Shown piece after piece: positions 1 to 6,780 of a stretch of 8,250 nt of DNA; the first letter of the stretch is position 1, and each line of letters starts with the position of its first letter. Both the position numbers and the translations under genes were made by a program. A model generated the notes under the pieces. That model saw nothing but the letters and a program-made list of their open reading frames with translations, was not told the origin of the DNA and ran no database searches. Source of the DNA: an uncultured Lachnospiraceae bacterium (GTDB taxonomy: Bacteria; Bacillota; Clostridia; Lachnospirales; Lachnospiraceae); assembly GCA_902797705.1 (NCBI GenBank), contig CADBTX010000066.1, positions 1 through 8,250 of the forward strand, read 5' to 3'.

Positions 1-1019
1 CGGACAGAGGTTATCACCACCTCGTGCTCGAACTTGTCTATATCCGCAACACCCTTAACCTTTACAAAGATCCCGCTTTTATTTCCTTCAAGGGCGGAGG
101 CGCCTATCTTCTCCCTGAATTCCGGAAGTTCTTCGTCAGAAATAAAAAGCTTTATCTTTATGGAATCCGTGAAATCAGTGATACCTATGGATATCACGTT
201 CTTCTGATTCCCTATGGAATGCTGGTCATAGGTGATGAGCTGTCCCCTTATCACCACGTCGCCGATGGGCTCCACGATATCCTTTATAGGGATCGGGTCT
301 TCAACAACATCCGAACGGTACAGCACATCCGGATCCGAGGTCCGCCTGAAGGCCGGTCTCCGTACGGATCCCTGCTTTTTCCCGGCTTTCTTATTCTCTT
401 CCGGCGGAGCCTCCTTTTCCCTGCGGCTCCCCTTATTTTCCATAAGTTCCTTAAATTCTTTTTTCAGTTCCTCTTCAACCTTGCGTCTTTCAAGGGATAC
501 CTCAGCCTTGACATATTCGATCCGTACATCCGTCTTTATCCCGAATCTCCTGTTGAAGACATTTGAAAAATATTCGGAAAGATCAAGAGCCATCTTTTCC
601 GCTTCCTTACCGAATATCATCTCCATCGGAACCTTCAGTGTCACCCTGTTGTCACTGCAGCTGACTTCAGAATTCCTGTAGAGCTGGTTTATTATCGGAT
701 AATCTTCCCTGAGTTCCAGAGCTATGGAATCCCTGTAAACCTCCAGTATCTCCTCCGAAGAAAAGCTTCCGCCAAGCTCAAAGGACTCATGTATCTTCGG
801 CACCACGCCTATATTTCCGAAAACCTGCTTCCTAAGTTCCCTCTCCGCCCGGAAAATGTCCTCCTTCCCTATGACGGCATGACTCCTGGCATAGATATGA
901 AAGCCCTTTCTGTCGCGGCTCCTGAGTATCTTTGTTATCTTTACATCACTAAAAAGCCCCTGCATTTCAGGCGGGAGCTTTAGAGTGGGAAATACTTCAA
1001 AAAAACCCTTACTTTCCAT
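1..1019 (-). CDS. polC: DNA polymerase III, PolC type, N-terminal part (runs off left edge)
   Basis: This is the first 339 codons of PolC, the replicative DNA polymerase of Firmicutes, which makes DNA at the fork and carries its own 3'-5' exonuclease. The visible part has two regions. Residues 1-190 form the PolC N-terminal domain, ending in a charged helix (KVEEELKKEFKELMEN). A basic, low-complexity linker follows at about 195-227. Residues 250-335 form the OB-fold, recognised by GDVVIRGQ at 253-260 and the ITDFTDSIKIKLF stretch at 280-292. The exonuclease, PHP and polymerase domains would lie beyond base 1; full-length family members are about 1,400-1,500 residues. The ATG at 1019 overlaps the last 11 bases of ispG in another frame, and only a weak GGA-type ribosome site precedes it. 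Expression therefore probably depends on translational coupling to ispG, which is an inference. The family call rests on the N-terminal and OB regions and on the ispG-polC order common in Firmicutes. Confidence 0.9.
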   Translation of the reverse strand, partial: MESKGFFEVFPTLKLPPEMQGLFSDVKITKILRSRDRKGFHIYARSHAVIGKEDIFRAERELRKQVFGNIGVVPKIHESFELGGSFSSEEILEVYRDSIALELREDYPIINQLYRNSEVSCSDNRVTLKVPMEMIFGKEAEKMALDLSEYFSNVFNRRFGIKTDVRIEYVKAEVSLERRKVEEELKKEFKELMENKGSRREKEAPPEENKKAGKKQGSVRRPAFRRTSDPDVLYRSDVVEDPIPIKDIVEPIGDVVIRGQLITYDQHSIGNQKNVISIGITDFTDSIKIKLFISDEELPEFREKIGASALEGNKSGIFVKVKGVADIDKFEHEVVITSV

Positions 1020-2064
1020 AGTTATCCAATTCTGTCTTCAATGCGGACAAAAGCTCTTCTTCCGGGACCTTTTTCAGGATCTCTCCCTTTTTGAAGATCA
1101 GCCCTTCCCCGTCGCCGCCGGCAACGCCAAGATCCGCTTCCCTGGCTTCTCCGGGCCCGTTCACGGCGCAGCCCATCACAGCCACCTTTATATCGAGATC
1201 ATATCCCCTCACCAGTTCCTCAACCTTATTTGCAAGGCCAATGAGATCGATCCTTGTCCTTCCGCAGGTGGGGCAGGACACAACCTCCACCCCTCCCCTT
1301 CGTAATCCCAGGGTCTTTAGTATCAGCTTCGCGCTCTTTATCTCCTCCCTTGGGTCTCCGGTAAGGGATACTCTGATGGTGTCGCCTATTCCCTTATTCA
1401 ATATGATCCCCAGACCGACGGATGACTTGATATTCCCGGACAGAAGGGTTCCGGCCTCGGTGATACCGACGTGGAGTGGATGGTCCGTTTCCTCCGAAAT
1501 AAGCTCATAGGCAGATACACACATCAGCACGTCACTGGACTTTATGCTGATAACGATGTTGTCATACTGAAGCTCTTCTATCATCCGTGTTTTTTCGAGG
1601 GCGCTTTCCGTAAGTCCCTGCGCCGTGACGCCTCCGTATTTTTCCAGATATTTCTTTTCAAGGGAGCCGGAATTCACCCCCACCCTTATGGGGATATTCC
1701 TTTCCCTGCAGGAGTCCACAACCTTTTTCAGGTTTTCGTATCCTCCGATATTTCCCGGATTTATCCTTATCTTGTCGGCGCCGTTTTCTACAGCCGCAAT
1801 AGCCATCCTGTGATCAAAGTGGATGTCCGCCACAAGGGGGATATGTATCCTTTTCTTTATCTCCTTTATGGCCTCTGCCGCTTTTTTATCCGGCACGGTA
1901 CAGCGGATTATCTCACAGCCCTCTTCCTCCAGGGACAGTATCTGGGACACGGTATTTTCCACATCATCCGTCCTGGTGTTGCACATGGACTGGATCGCTA
2001 TGGGACTCCCGCCGCCTATACAAACATTTCCGATATAAACCTTTTTTGTGTCTTCTCTACGCAT
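1009..2064 (-). CDS. ispG: 4-hydroxy-3-methylbut-2-en-1-yl diphosphate synthase (flavodoxin)
   Basis: IspG (GcpE) carries out the penultimate step of the MEP isoprenoid pathway in the cytoplasm. It reductively opens 2-C-methyl-D-erythritol 2,4-cyclodiphosphate to HMBPP using a [4Fe-4S] cluster. The protein is 351 residues, the usual size for the bacterial two-domain form. The N-terminal TIM-barrel shows IGGGSPIAIQSM at 16-27, LVADIHFDHR at 77-86 and KIRINPGNIGG at 98-108. The cluster ligands are visible as Cys264 and Cys267 in SCPTCGRT, Cys299 in VMGCAVNGPGEA and Glu306 of the same motif. The gene begins 15 bases after the stop of the Ig-like protein gene and overlaps polC by 11 bases. The ATG at 2064 has no clear Shine-Dalgarno sequence. 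Instead TATAAT lies 7 bases upstream, suggesting a leaderless transcript. In many Firmicutes this gene follows dxr and rseP; here a surface-protein gene takes that place. Confidence 0.97.
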   Translation of the reverse strand: MRREDTKKVYIGNVCIGGGSPIAIQSMCNTRTDDVENTVSQILSLEEEGCEIIRCTVPDKKAAEAIKEIKKRIHIPLVADIHFDHRMAIAAVENGADKIRINPGNIGGYENLKKVVDSCRERNIPIRVGVNSGSLEKKYLEKYGGVTAQGLTESALEKTRMIEELQYDNIVISIKSSDVLMCVSAYELISEETDHPLHVGITEAGTLLSGNIKSSVGLGIILNKGIGDTIRVSLTGDPREEIKSAKLILKTLGLRRGGVEVVSCPTCGRTRIDLIGLANKVEELVRGYDLDIKVAVMGCAVNGPGEAREADLGVAGGDGEGLIFKKGEILKKVPEEELLSALKTELDNYGK

Positions 2065-2070
2065 ATGAAG

Positions 2071-2099
2071 ATTATATCATCAATACCAGTTTCTTTCCA
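2071..2099 (-). promoter_or_regulatory. Candidate extended -10 promoter for ispG (leaderless)
   Basis: On the minus strand TGGAAA (2099-2094, four of six matches to TTGACA) is followed by a 17-bp spacer and a perfect TATAAT (2076-2071). A TGA precedes the hexamer, giving the extended -10 form TGnTATAAT. The expected start, about 7 bases after the -10, falls at or next to the A of the ispG ATG at 2064. The elements lie in the last codons and stop of the upstream gene. Transcript start is inferred. Confidence 0.45.
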
Positions 2100-4509
2100 T
2101 TGCGGGATAGACTATAAGGATAACCGTCCCCGCCACGCATAAGAGGATTCCGCACATGATTATAATCGGGATTATGGTCATTTCATTTTTATAAACCGTC
2201 TTTTCTTCCGCATCAGTTCCCGGGGAGGCCAGATTATTCCCCGTCTTTTCGTATATACCTTCGCCATTCCCTGACAATTCGGTTTTTGTAGTGATATCCC
2301 CTGACAGCGTGGCCTTTAGCGTATCGTTCCCTGAGAGCCCGGCTTTTTCGGCATCCTTCTCTGACAGTGTGCCCTTTTTAGCTGCGCTCCCGGAGAGCAT
2401 GGCCTTTGGCGTATCGTTCCCTGAGAGCCCGGCTCTTTCGGCATCCTTTTCTGACAGCGTGCCCTTTTTAGCTGCGCTCCCGGAGAGCGTGGCCTTTGGC
2501 ATATCGTTCCCTGAGAGCCCGGCTCTTTCGGCATCCTTCTCTGACAGCGTGCCCTTTTGCAGGTTGTTCCCGGAGAGCGTGCTCTTTTGCAGGGTGCTCC
2601 GGAGACCGTTTTCCCCATTTTTAGAAGCATCCACATTTTCAATAATGAATTCGGCACTTTCCTGGGATTTGTGCCCAAGCTCATCGGAAGCGCTTATCTT
2701 TAACACATATTTCCCCGGCTCGCTTATCTCCCTTCCGTCGTACTCTCTGCCCGAAAGAGTGATCCTGGCGTTCACATATGTCAGGTCCTCAATATATCCG
2801 AAGGGGTCTCCCTCCAGGGCAAAGCTCCGGAAGGTCTTTTTATCAATGCCTTTAAGGCTCCTTATCACCGGGGAAGACCGGTCTATGGTAAAGTATCCGT
2901 TCTTCTCATATACATTTCCGTTCTTCTCTACCTCATAGCGTACCGCATAGTTTCCTTCGTCGGAAAGGGTTATGCTTCCTGGCTCCTCTTCAAATGCCTC
3001 CAGCAGCTCCCCCGCAGCTCCATGTCTTTCTATAATGACCTTTCCCTCATCCACGATATCATTTTTGACTCCGGCTTTTATGCAGACATTGTCCTCCCTC
3101 TTTTCGAAATTCCTGAAGCCTGTCAAATATAATTCCGGTTCCTCTTCCTTCTTCCCCTCCTCATCACTGTTGTCCCGGTTCTTCTCACTATGCTCCTTTT
3201 TCCTGTCCTCCTTTTCAAGAGAAAACTCATATTTTCCAAGGTTTCCGGTCATATCCTCCGCCTCCAGAAGGAATTCATTTTTCCCGATCCTGAGGTCTTC
3301 AAGGCTTATCTCCCTTTCCATTACTCCCTTCAGCTTTCCGTCAAATGTCTCCTCCTCCGTCTTCTCTCCGTTAAGATAAAGTGTCAGTCTTTCTATGCCC
3401 GATAAGTCGTCCTCTGCTGCCAGCCTGATCCTTATCTTCCCAGTCCCCTTTTTTTCTTCCTCTATGACTCTCTCCCTTAATCCCGGCTGCCGGTCATCAA
3501 TGACGAGCTCAGGGCTCCTCCTTTCTTCAGACAGGTTTCCTGCCATATCCTTAGCTCTGATAACGACACTGCCCCTGAAGCCCGGATTCAGCTGGATCTC
3601 ATCTCCGTAAGCCTCGTACTCGCTTTGATCCACCTTATTTTTTATACGGAATATGAAATGGTCCACTCCGCTTATCCCATCTTCCGCAAACGGGGTAATG
3701 ATCACGCTTTTTGAGGTAAATATCTTTCCGTCAAAGGTATTTACATTCCTGTCCGAAGGCCTAACATTGATGTTTCCCATAACCGGAGCGGAAGCATCGT
3801 AGATAAAGTGATCTACCGGCAGTTCCTGCTCTGTCTTAATGCCCCATCCGTCCTCGCTCCAGGCTTCAAGGCTGTATTCTCCCTCCTTAAAACTAAATTC
3901 ATTATGCGCTTCTTTCAGTTCATATACCTCTTCCTCTCTGCCGTTTTTTACCGAAAGAAAGGTACAGATCCCCTCCGGAGGATCGATCATAAGCTTTGGC
4001 TCATCCCCGGAAAGGAAACCGTCAGCGCCCTTTTCCCCGTAAGAAAATTCCGTTTTGCAGTCCAAATCTTCCAGGTTCCTCACCCTTATGATAAAGCTTT
4101 CCGGGAGTTCATCTTCCTTCATTGTGTCTCCGCTTATCCTGTCTATCCACAAAAAAGATACCTGCATATCCCCTCTTAGATCCAGGCGGAAACAGCCCCC
4201 CTTAACAGGCGTATAGATATCCCTCCCGTCAATCTCCTCACATTCACAGAAGATCCAGTCCCGTTCCTTCATATCCTCTGTTTCAGGCGGCCTTACTCCC
4301 TTAAACTCAAAAGTAATGTCGGAGCTGGCAAGGTATTCCCCGTCTTCATTTTGATAAACCGGCCTCCCCATCATATCCAGGACTGAAAACCCCTTGTCTT
4401 CAGCGAAAGCCGTGAATACCGCCACAATGTCTATAAGGAACAGTACCAGCACCGCCGCGGTAAACTTAAGCCATTCATTTAACACTCTTTTTGATGATCT
4501 CTTTTTCAT
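2080..4509 (-). CDS. Membrane-anchored surface protein with Ig-like domains and decapeptide stalk
   Basis: Residues 15-36 are a hydrophobic signal sequence with a plausible cleavage site AFA|ED at 36/37. Residues 777-800 form a C-terminal membrane helix (MTIIPIIIMCGILLCVAG and on), leaving a short cytoplasmic tail ending ERNWY. The large part between would face outside. It contains several beta-rich modules resembling bacterial Ig-like domains. Diagnostic strands are DASAPVMGNI (238-247), AEDGISGVDHFIFRI (275-289), RAKDMAGNLSEE (318-329), AEDDLSGIERLTLYLNG (365-381), EAEDMTGNLG (416-425), DEGNYAVRYEVEKNG (517-531) and DRSSPVI followed by EPGKYVLKISASDELG (597-612). An acidic and basic linker covers about 432-458. 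Residues 643-748 are a tandem decapeptide stalk next to the membrane. The start at 4509 has an excellent AAAGGGAGG ribosome site 5 bases upstream, 13 bases after the kinase stop. Its ligand or enzymatic role, if any, is not recognisable. A partner or substrate of the kinase is a guess from position only. Confidence 0.85.
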   Translation of the reverse strand: MKKRSSKRVLNEWLKFTAAVLVLFLIDIVAVFTAFAEDKGFSVLDMMGRPVYQNEDGEYLASSDITFEFKGVRPPETEDMKERDWIFCECEEIDGRDIYTPVKGGCFRLDLRGDMQVSFLWIDRISGDTMKEDELPESFIIRVRNLEDLDCKTEFSYGEKGADGFLSGDEPKLMIDPPEGICTFLSVKNGREEEVYELKEAHNEFSFKEGEYSLEAWSEDGWGIKTEQELPVDHFIYDASAPVMGNINVRPSDRNVNTFDGKIFTSKSVIITPFAEDGISGVDHFIFRIKNKVDQSEYEAYGDEIQLNPGFRGSVVIRAKDMAGNLSEERRSPELVIDDRQPGLRERVIEEEKKGTGKIRIRLAAEDDLSGIERLTLYLNGEKTEEETFDGKLKGVMEREISLEDLRIGKNEFLLEAEDMTGNLGKYEFSLEKEDRKKEHSEKNRDNSDEEGKKEEEPELYLTGFRNFEKREDNVCIKAGVKNDIVDEGKVIIERHGAAGELLEAFEEEPGSITLSDEGNYAVRYEVEKNGNVYEKNGYFTIDRSSPVIRSLKGIDKKTFRSFALEGDPFGYIEDLTYVNARITLSGREYDGREISEPGKYVLKISASDELGHKSQESAEFIIENVDASKNGENGLRSTLQKSTLSGNNLQKGTLSEKDAERAGLSGNDMPKATLSGSAAKKGTLSEKDAERAGLSGNDTPKAMLSGSAAKKGTLSEKDAEKAGLSGNDTLKATLSGDITTKTELSGNGEGIYEKTGNNLASPGTDAEEKTVYKNEMTIIPIIIMCGILLCVAGTVILIVYPAMERNWY
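2266..2583 (-). repeat. Tandem repeat array: 90-bp units built of 30-bp (decapeptide) subunits
   Basis: Three direct 90-bp copies lie at 2311-2400, 2401-2490 and 2491-2580. By eye the first two differ at about 5 of 90 positions and the second and third at about 10, with partial units on both sides. Each 90-bp unit encodes three alternating ten-residue units of the type GTLSEKDAER, AGLSGNDTPK and ATLSGSAAKK. In all about ten decapeptides share an LSG or LSE core (residues 643-748). The unit is a multiple of three, so gain or loss of copies keeps the frame. It forms the segment just outside the C-terminal membrane helix of the surface protein. Confidence 0.95.
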
Positions 4510-4522
4510 TTTGACCTCCCTT

Positions 4523-6337
4523 TCATCCCTTTAACAGTTCCATTTTTTCCAGACGTTTTGTGATCTTCTGGAATTCCTTTGTTTCCTGTATTCCGTTGAT
4601 ACTTAAGGATTCGCTGTATATCTTTTCCAGTTCTTCATATCTTCCGAGAGACTCCAGATATTTCATATGTTCCGTATATGCATTGGCGCACCCTCCTTTT
4701 GCTTCAGCCTTCCTGAAAAAGACTCCTGCGTTTCTATGGTCCCCGATCCCCTGATAAAGCTTTGCCATAGCCACATATCTCTCGGGGTCCATATCCCCGC
4801 TCTCCATAGCCTCTGCCTTATCCATATAGGAGATAGCCTCCTTAAAGTATTCAGTTTTCCTGTCAGGAAATTTCTCTCCCAGAAGCCTGCAGATCGCAGA
4901 CATCATGTTCAGGGACTGCAGCTCCAGATCCCCCGGTGTTTCGTTATCTTCAATAAGCTTCATAAGCTTTTTCCCCTGATCATATCCGTCTAAAAGCACT
5001 GCGGCCCCTTCGGTGCCCTCTTCCTCCTCAGACAGCGTAAGGCAAAGGCCGAGATATGTGAGTTTCACCCTTATCTTTCCTTCACTGTCCGCCACTGAGT
5101 CGGTGTAATCCCTGAAATCCCTTATATTCTTCAAATAGTCTGTTATGCTGGTATTGAATGATGATAGATATTCTGAAATGTTCTTTAGATATCCGGCTTC
5201 CGGAAATGATTTCTGATCTGCTTTGTTAAAGTAAGAAGCGGCTCTCTTAAAATCCTTAAGGTCTTCAAATGCAGTTAAGCCGCATTCTGTCAGGAGTTCG
5301 TCCATTCTGTCGGTATTGCCGTAACCGGAATCTATGTAATAATCCATCCGGTTCAGCCCGTCTCCCGGAGCCCCCACCTTTCTGTAAAGAGAAAGGAGCC
5401 TTAGATACGCCTCTTTTTCATAGCCGTTTATCTCCACAATGGCTTTTGTGTAGCAGCGTTCAGCCCCGCTGTAATCTCCGTTGTAAACTGCTTCATTCCC
5501 CTCTTCAACGGTCCTCCTGTATATATCCGCAACCAGGGCAGTCTTCTTTTTCTGTTCGGCCCCGTAGTATAGGGCTGATACCACAGTGACGATGCAGGTA
5601 AGTACAGCAGCAGTTATTGACAGTCTTTTCTTAAGATCCTTACGTCTTCTAAGATCTTTCTCCATTTCATCTACAGAAGCGTATCGTTTGTCCGGATCTC
5701 TGTTCACTGCCTTTTTTATAACAGCCTTTACGGCTCTGTCCTTATTCCTGAAGATCTGATCCATGGTCCTTCCAAGGGAATAGATATCACTTCTCACATC
5801 CGTTTTTCCCTCATACTGCTCCGGCGCCGCATATCCCTTTGTTCCAAGAGCCACCCCGTCCCGCCCCTTATTCAGCAGTTCCTTTGATGTGCCAAAATCA
5901 ATAAGACAGACCGTGAGATCCGGCCTCACCATCACGTTTTCCGGCTTCATATCTCTGTAGATCACCGGCTTTCTTCTGTTATGCAGGGCTTTTAAGGCAT
6001 GCATCAATGAAAAGGTGAAGGAATAGGCGTTTCTTTCCACAAGTCCGGGATTGTCCCTTATCAGATCCCGAAGGTTCTTTCCCTCCACATATTCCATCAC
6101 GAGGCAGGCCTCATTATCCATTTTGAAGATGTCCATTATCCTTACGAGATTGGGATGTCTTATGCTCCGCAGCACATTTGCCTCCGATATCACCGCATCC
6201 GCAAGATAGGGTTTATCGCAGCTTATGACCTTTATCACCCATTTCATCCGGAGCTTCAGATCTTCGGCAAGATAAACCCGGCTCATGCCGCCGGTCTTTA
6301 AGAGTCGAAGAACTCTGTACTTTTCCCCAATGATCAT
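4523..6337 (-). CDS. Transmembrane Ser/Thr protein kinase with extracytoplasmic TPR-like region
   Basis: This is a eukaryotic-type (Hanks) kinase of 604 residues. The N-terminal catalytic domain (about 5-232) shows a glycine loop TGGMSRVYLA (15-24), the ATP-binding Lys36 (VIKVI), helix-C Glu52, and catalytic loop YRDMKPEN (127-134) with Asp129, Lys131 and Asn134. It also has DFG at 147-149, GTKGYAAPEQY at 165-175 and the conserved Arg218. A basic stretch (RRRKDLKKR, 230-238) precedes one membrane helix at 239-258, placing the kinase inside and the rest outside. Residues 262-604 are helical with TPR-like hairpins, for example GNEAVYNGDYSGAERCYTKA (280-299), about 519-548 and 552-580. There are no PASTA domains, and no PP2C phosphatase gene is visible beside it. 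The first glycine of the usual GxGG loop is Lys14. The ATG at 6337 has AAAGGAG 9 bases upstream. The surface-protein gene follows after 13 bases, so the two are probably co-transcribed and may act together. Confidence 0.93.
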   Translation of the reverse strand: MIIGEKYRVLRLLKTGGMSRVYLAEDLKLRMKWVIKVISCDKPYLADAVISEANVLRSIRHPNLVRIMDIFKMDNEACLVMEYVEGKNLRDLIRDNPGLVERNAYSFTFSLMHALKALHNRRKPVIYRDMKPENVMVRPDLTVCLIDFGTSKELLNKGRDGVALGTKGYAAPEQYEGKTDVRSDIYSLGRTMDQIFRNKDRAVKAVIKKAVNRDPDKRYASVDEMEKDLRRRKDLKKRLSITAAVLTCIVTVVSALYYGAEQKKKTALVADIYRRTVEEGNEAVYNGDYSGAERCYTKAIVEINGYEKEAYLRLLSLYRKVGAPGDGLNRMDYYIDSGYGNTDRMDELLTECGLTAFEDLKDFKRAASYFNKADQKSFPEAGYLKNISEYLSSFNTSITDYLKNIRDFRDYTDSVADSEGKIRVKLTYLGLCLTLSEEEEGTEGAAVLLDGYDQGKKLMKLIEDNETPGDLELQSLNMMSAICRLLGEKFPDRKTEYFKEAISYMDKAEAMESGDMDPERYVAMAKLYQGIGDHRNAGVFFRKAEAKGGCANAYTEHMKYLESLGRYEELEKIYSESLSINGIQETKEFQKITKRLEKMELLKG

Positions 6338-6370
6338 TTATAGCCGCTCCTTTCCCTCTATAGAGCCCCC

Positions 6371-6422
6371 GCCCGCGGGCGCTTCTCCTTTCACTCTGTG
6401 AAGCCTCCCCATGCCCGCGGGC
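6371..6422 (-). repeat. Two identical 10-bp GC palindromes, GCCCGCGGGC
   Basis: The perfect palindrome GCCCGCGGGC occurs at 6371-6380 and again at 6413-6422, exactly 42 bp apart (about four helical turns). In RNA each copy can fold on itself or the two can pair with each other. In the latter case they would enclose a region that itself holds GCUUC and GAAGC arms. The GC-only blocks stand out against A/T-rich flanks (6431-6483). Either protein binding or RNA structure could explain them. Confidence 0.8.
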
Positions 6423-6447
6423 ATACCCCTTTTCTGGAACAAAAACA

Positions 6448-6476
6448 AAAATAGAATGTCAAAAACCATATTGCAA
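6448..6476 (-). promoter_or_regulatory. Weak second promoter candidate within the kinase leader
   Basis: TTGCAA (6476-6471) and TATTTT (6453-6448) are separated by 17 bp, each matching four of six consensus positions. The stretch is very A/T-rich. If used, it would give a leader of about 100 nt starting just before the twin GC palindromes. It is much weaker than the promoter at 6656-6628. Confidence 0.2.
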
Positions 6477-6627
6477 AAATAAATGGATACTCCGGGCGAA
6501 CGCCCCTGAATCATTCATCTCTGCCTGAAGCAGAGAACAGATCTTATTACCTGAGAACCTCCATCAATTCTGATATTTCCCATATTTTCCGAAAATACTA
6601 CATGACTTGGTGATTCTCGTGACAGAA

Positions 6628-6656
6628 ATGATAAACCGCCTTTCACCTTTTGTCAA
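6628..6656 (-). promoter_or_regulatory. Sigma-A type promoter of the kinase operon
   Basis: On the minus strand a perfect TTGACA (6656-6651) is followed by a 17-bp spacer and TATCAT (6633-6628), five of six matches to TATAAT. It is the best promoter in the window and points towards the kinase gene 291 bases away. The start of transcription is expected near 6621. No other gene lies between, so it should drive the kinase, surface protein, ispG and polC genes. Confidence 0.75.
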
Positions 6657-6691
6657 GGAGAAGTTTCTCCACTCATCTCTCCCATCTCTCC
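6657..6691 (-). promoter_or_regulatory. Palindrome and tandem 9-mers abutting the -35 box
   Basis: Directly upstream of the -35 hexamer is the perfect inverted repeat GGAGAA-GT-TTCTCC (6657-6670). Next to it are two tandem copies of CATCTCTCC (6674-6682 and 6683-6691; GGAGAGATG on the minus strand). The position suits a binding site for a dimeric regulator acting at the promoter. No specific regulator is recognised. Confidence 0.35.
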
Positions 6692-6780
6692 GTCATTCCT
6701 CCCTATTTTCCAACCCTCCCCGATAGATTTGCCAAGTCTTCCATTTCTATCAGGGCATCGCACTCCATCGTCTTTTCTCC

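Larger units (their letters stand above)
6338..6621 (-). promoter_or_regulatory. Long structured 5' leader of the kinase operon
   Basis: If transcription starts about 7 bases after the -10 box at 6628, the kinase mRNA has a leader of about 284 nt with no convincing gene. Its transcript carries a series of self-complementary segments. In transcript order they are arms 6592-6597/6583-6588, a 7-bp stem 6530-6536/6518-6524 with loop UUCAG, a stem GGGCG-UU-CGCCC (6494-6505), the palindrome AUGCCCGCGGGCAU (6411-6424), UUCAC-AGA-GUGAA (about 6390-6402), CGCCCGCGGGCG (6370-6381) and CUCUAUAGAG (6356-6365). The kinase ribosome site AAAGGAG (6347-6353) follows directly. I do not recognise a known riboswitch class. 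A separate non-coding RNA or attenuator is possible. Confidence 0.45.

Noticed and set aside
24..2142. Plus-strand open frames opposite polC and ispG (24-566, 232-681, 1091-1510, 1471-2142 and others)
   Set aside because: They lie opposite genes with clear family motifs, lack ribosome sites and give compositionally odd peptides. They are antisense shadows.
2311..2580. CRISPR-like array
   Set aside because: The copies are contiguous 90-bp coding repeats with no spacers and no cas genes.
2316..2684. 122-codon minus-strand frame over the repeat array
   Set aside because: It is the +1 reading of the same 90-bp repeats, open only because the repeat is in phase. The 809-codon frame carries the signal peptide and membrane helix.
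2291..4179. Plus-strand open frames opposite the Ig-like gene, including 2291-2938 and 3808-4179
   Set aside because: Ser/Phe/Pro-rich products from the complement of Glu/Lys-rich coding sequence; no start signals.
6457..6462. A second TTGACA on the minus strand in the leader
   Set aside because: The hexamer 17 bp downstream is TTCCAG and nothing resembling a -10 lies at 16-18 bp.
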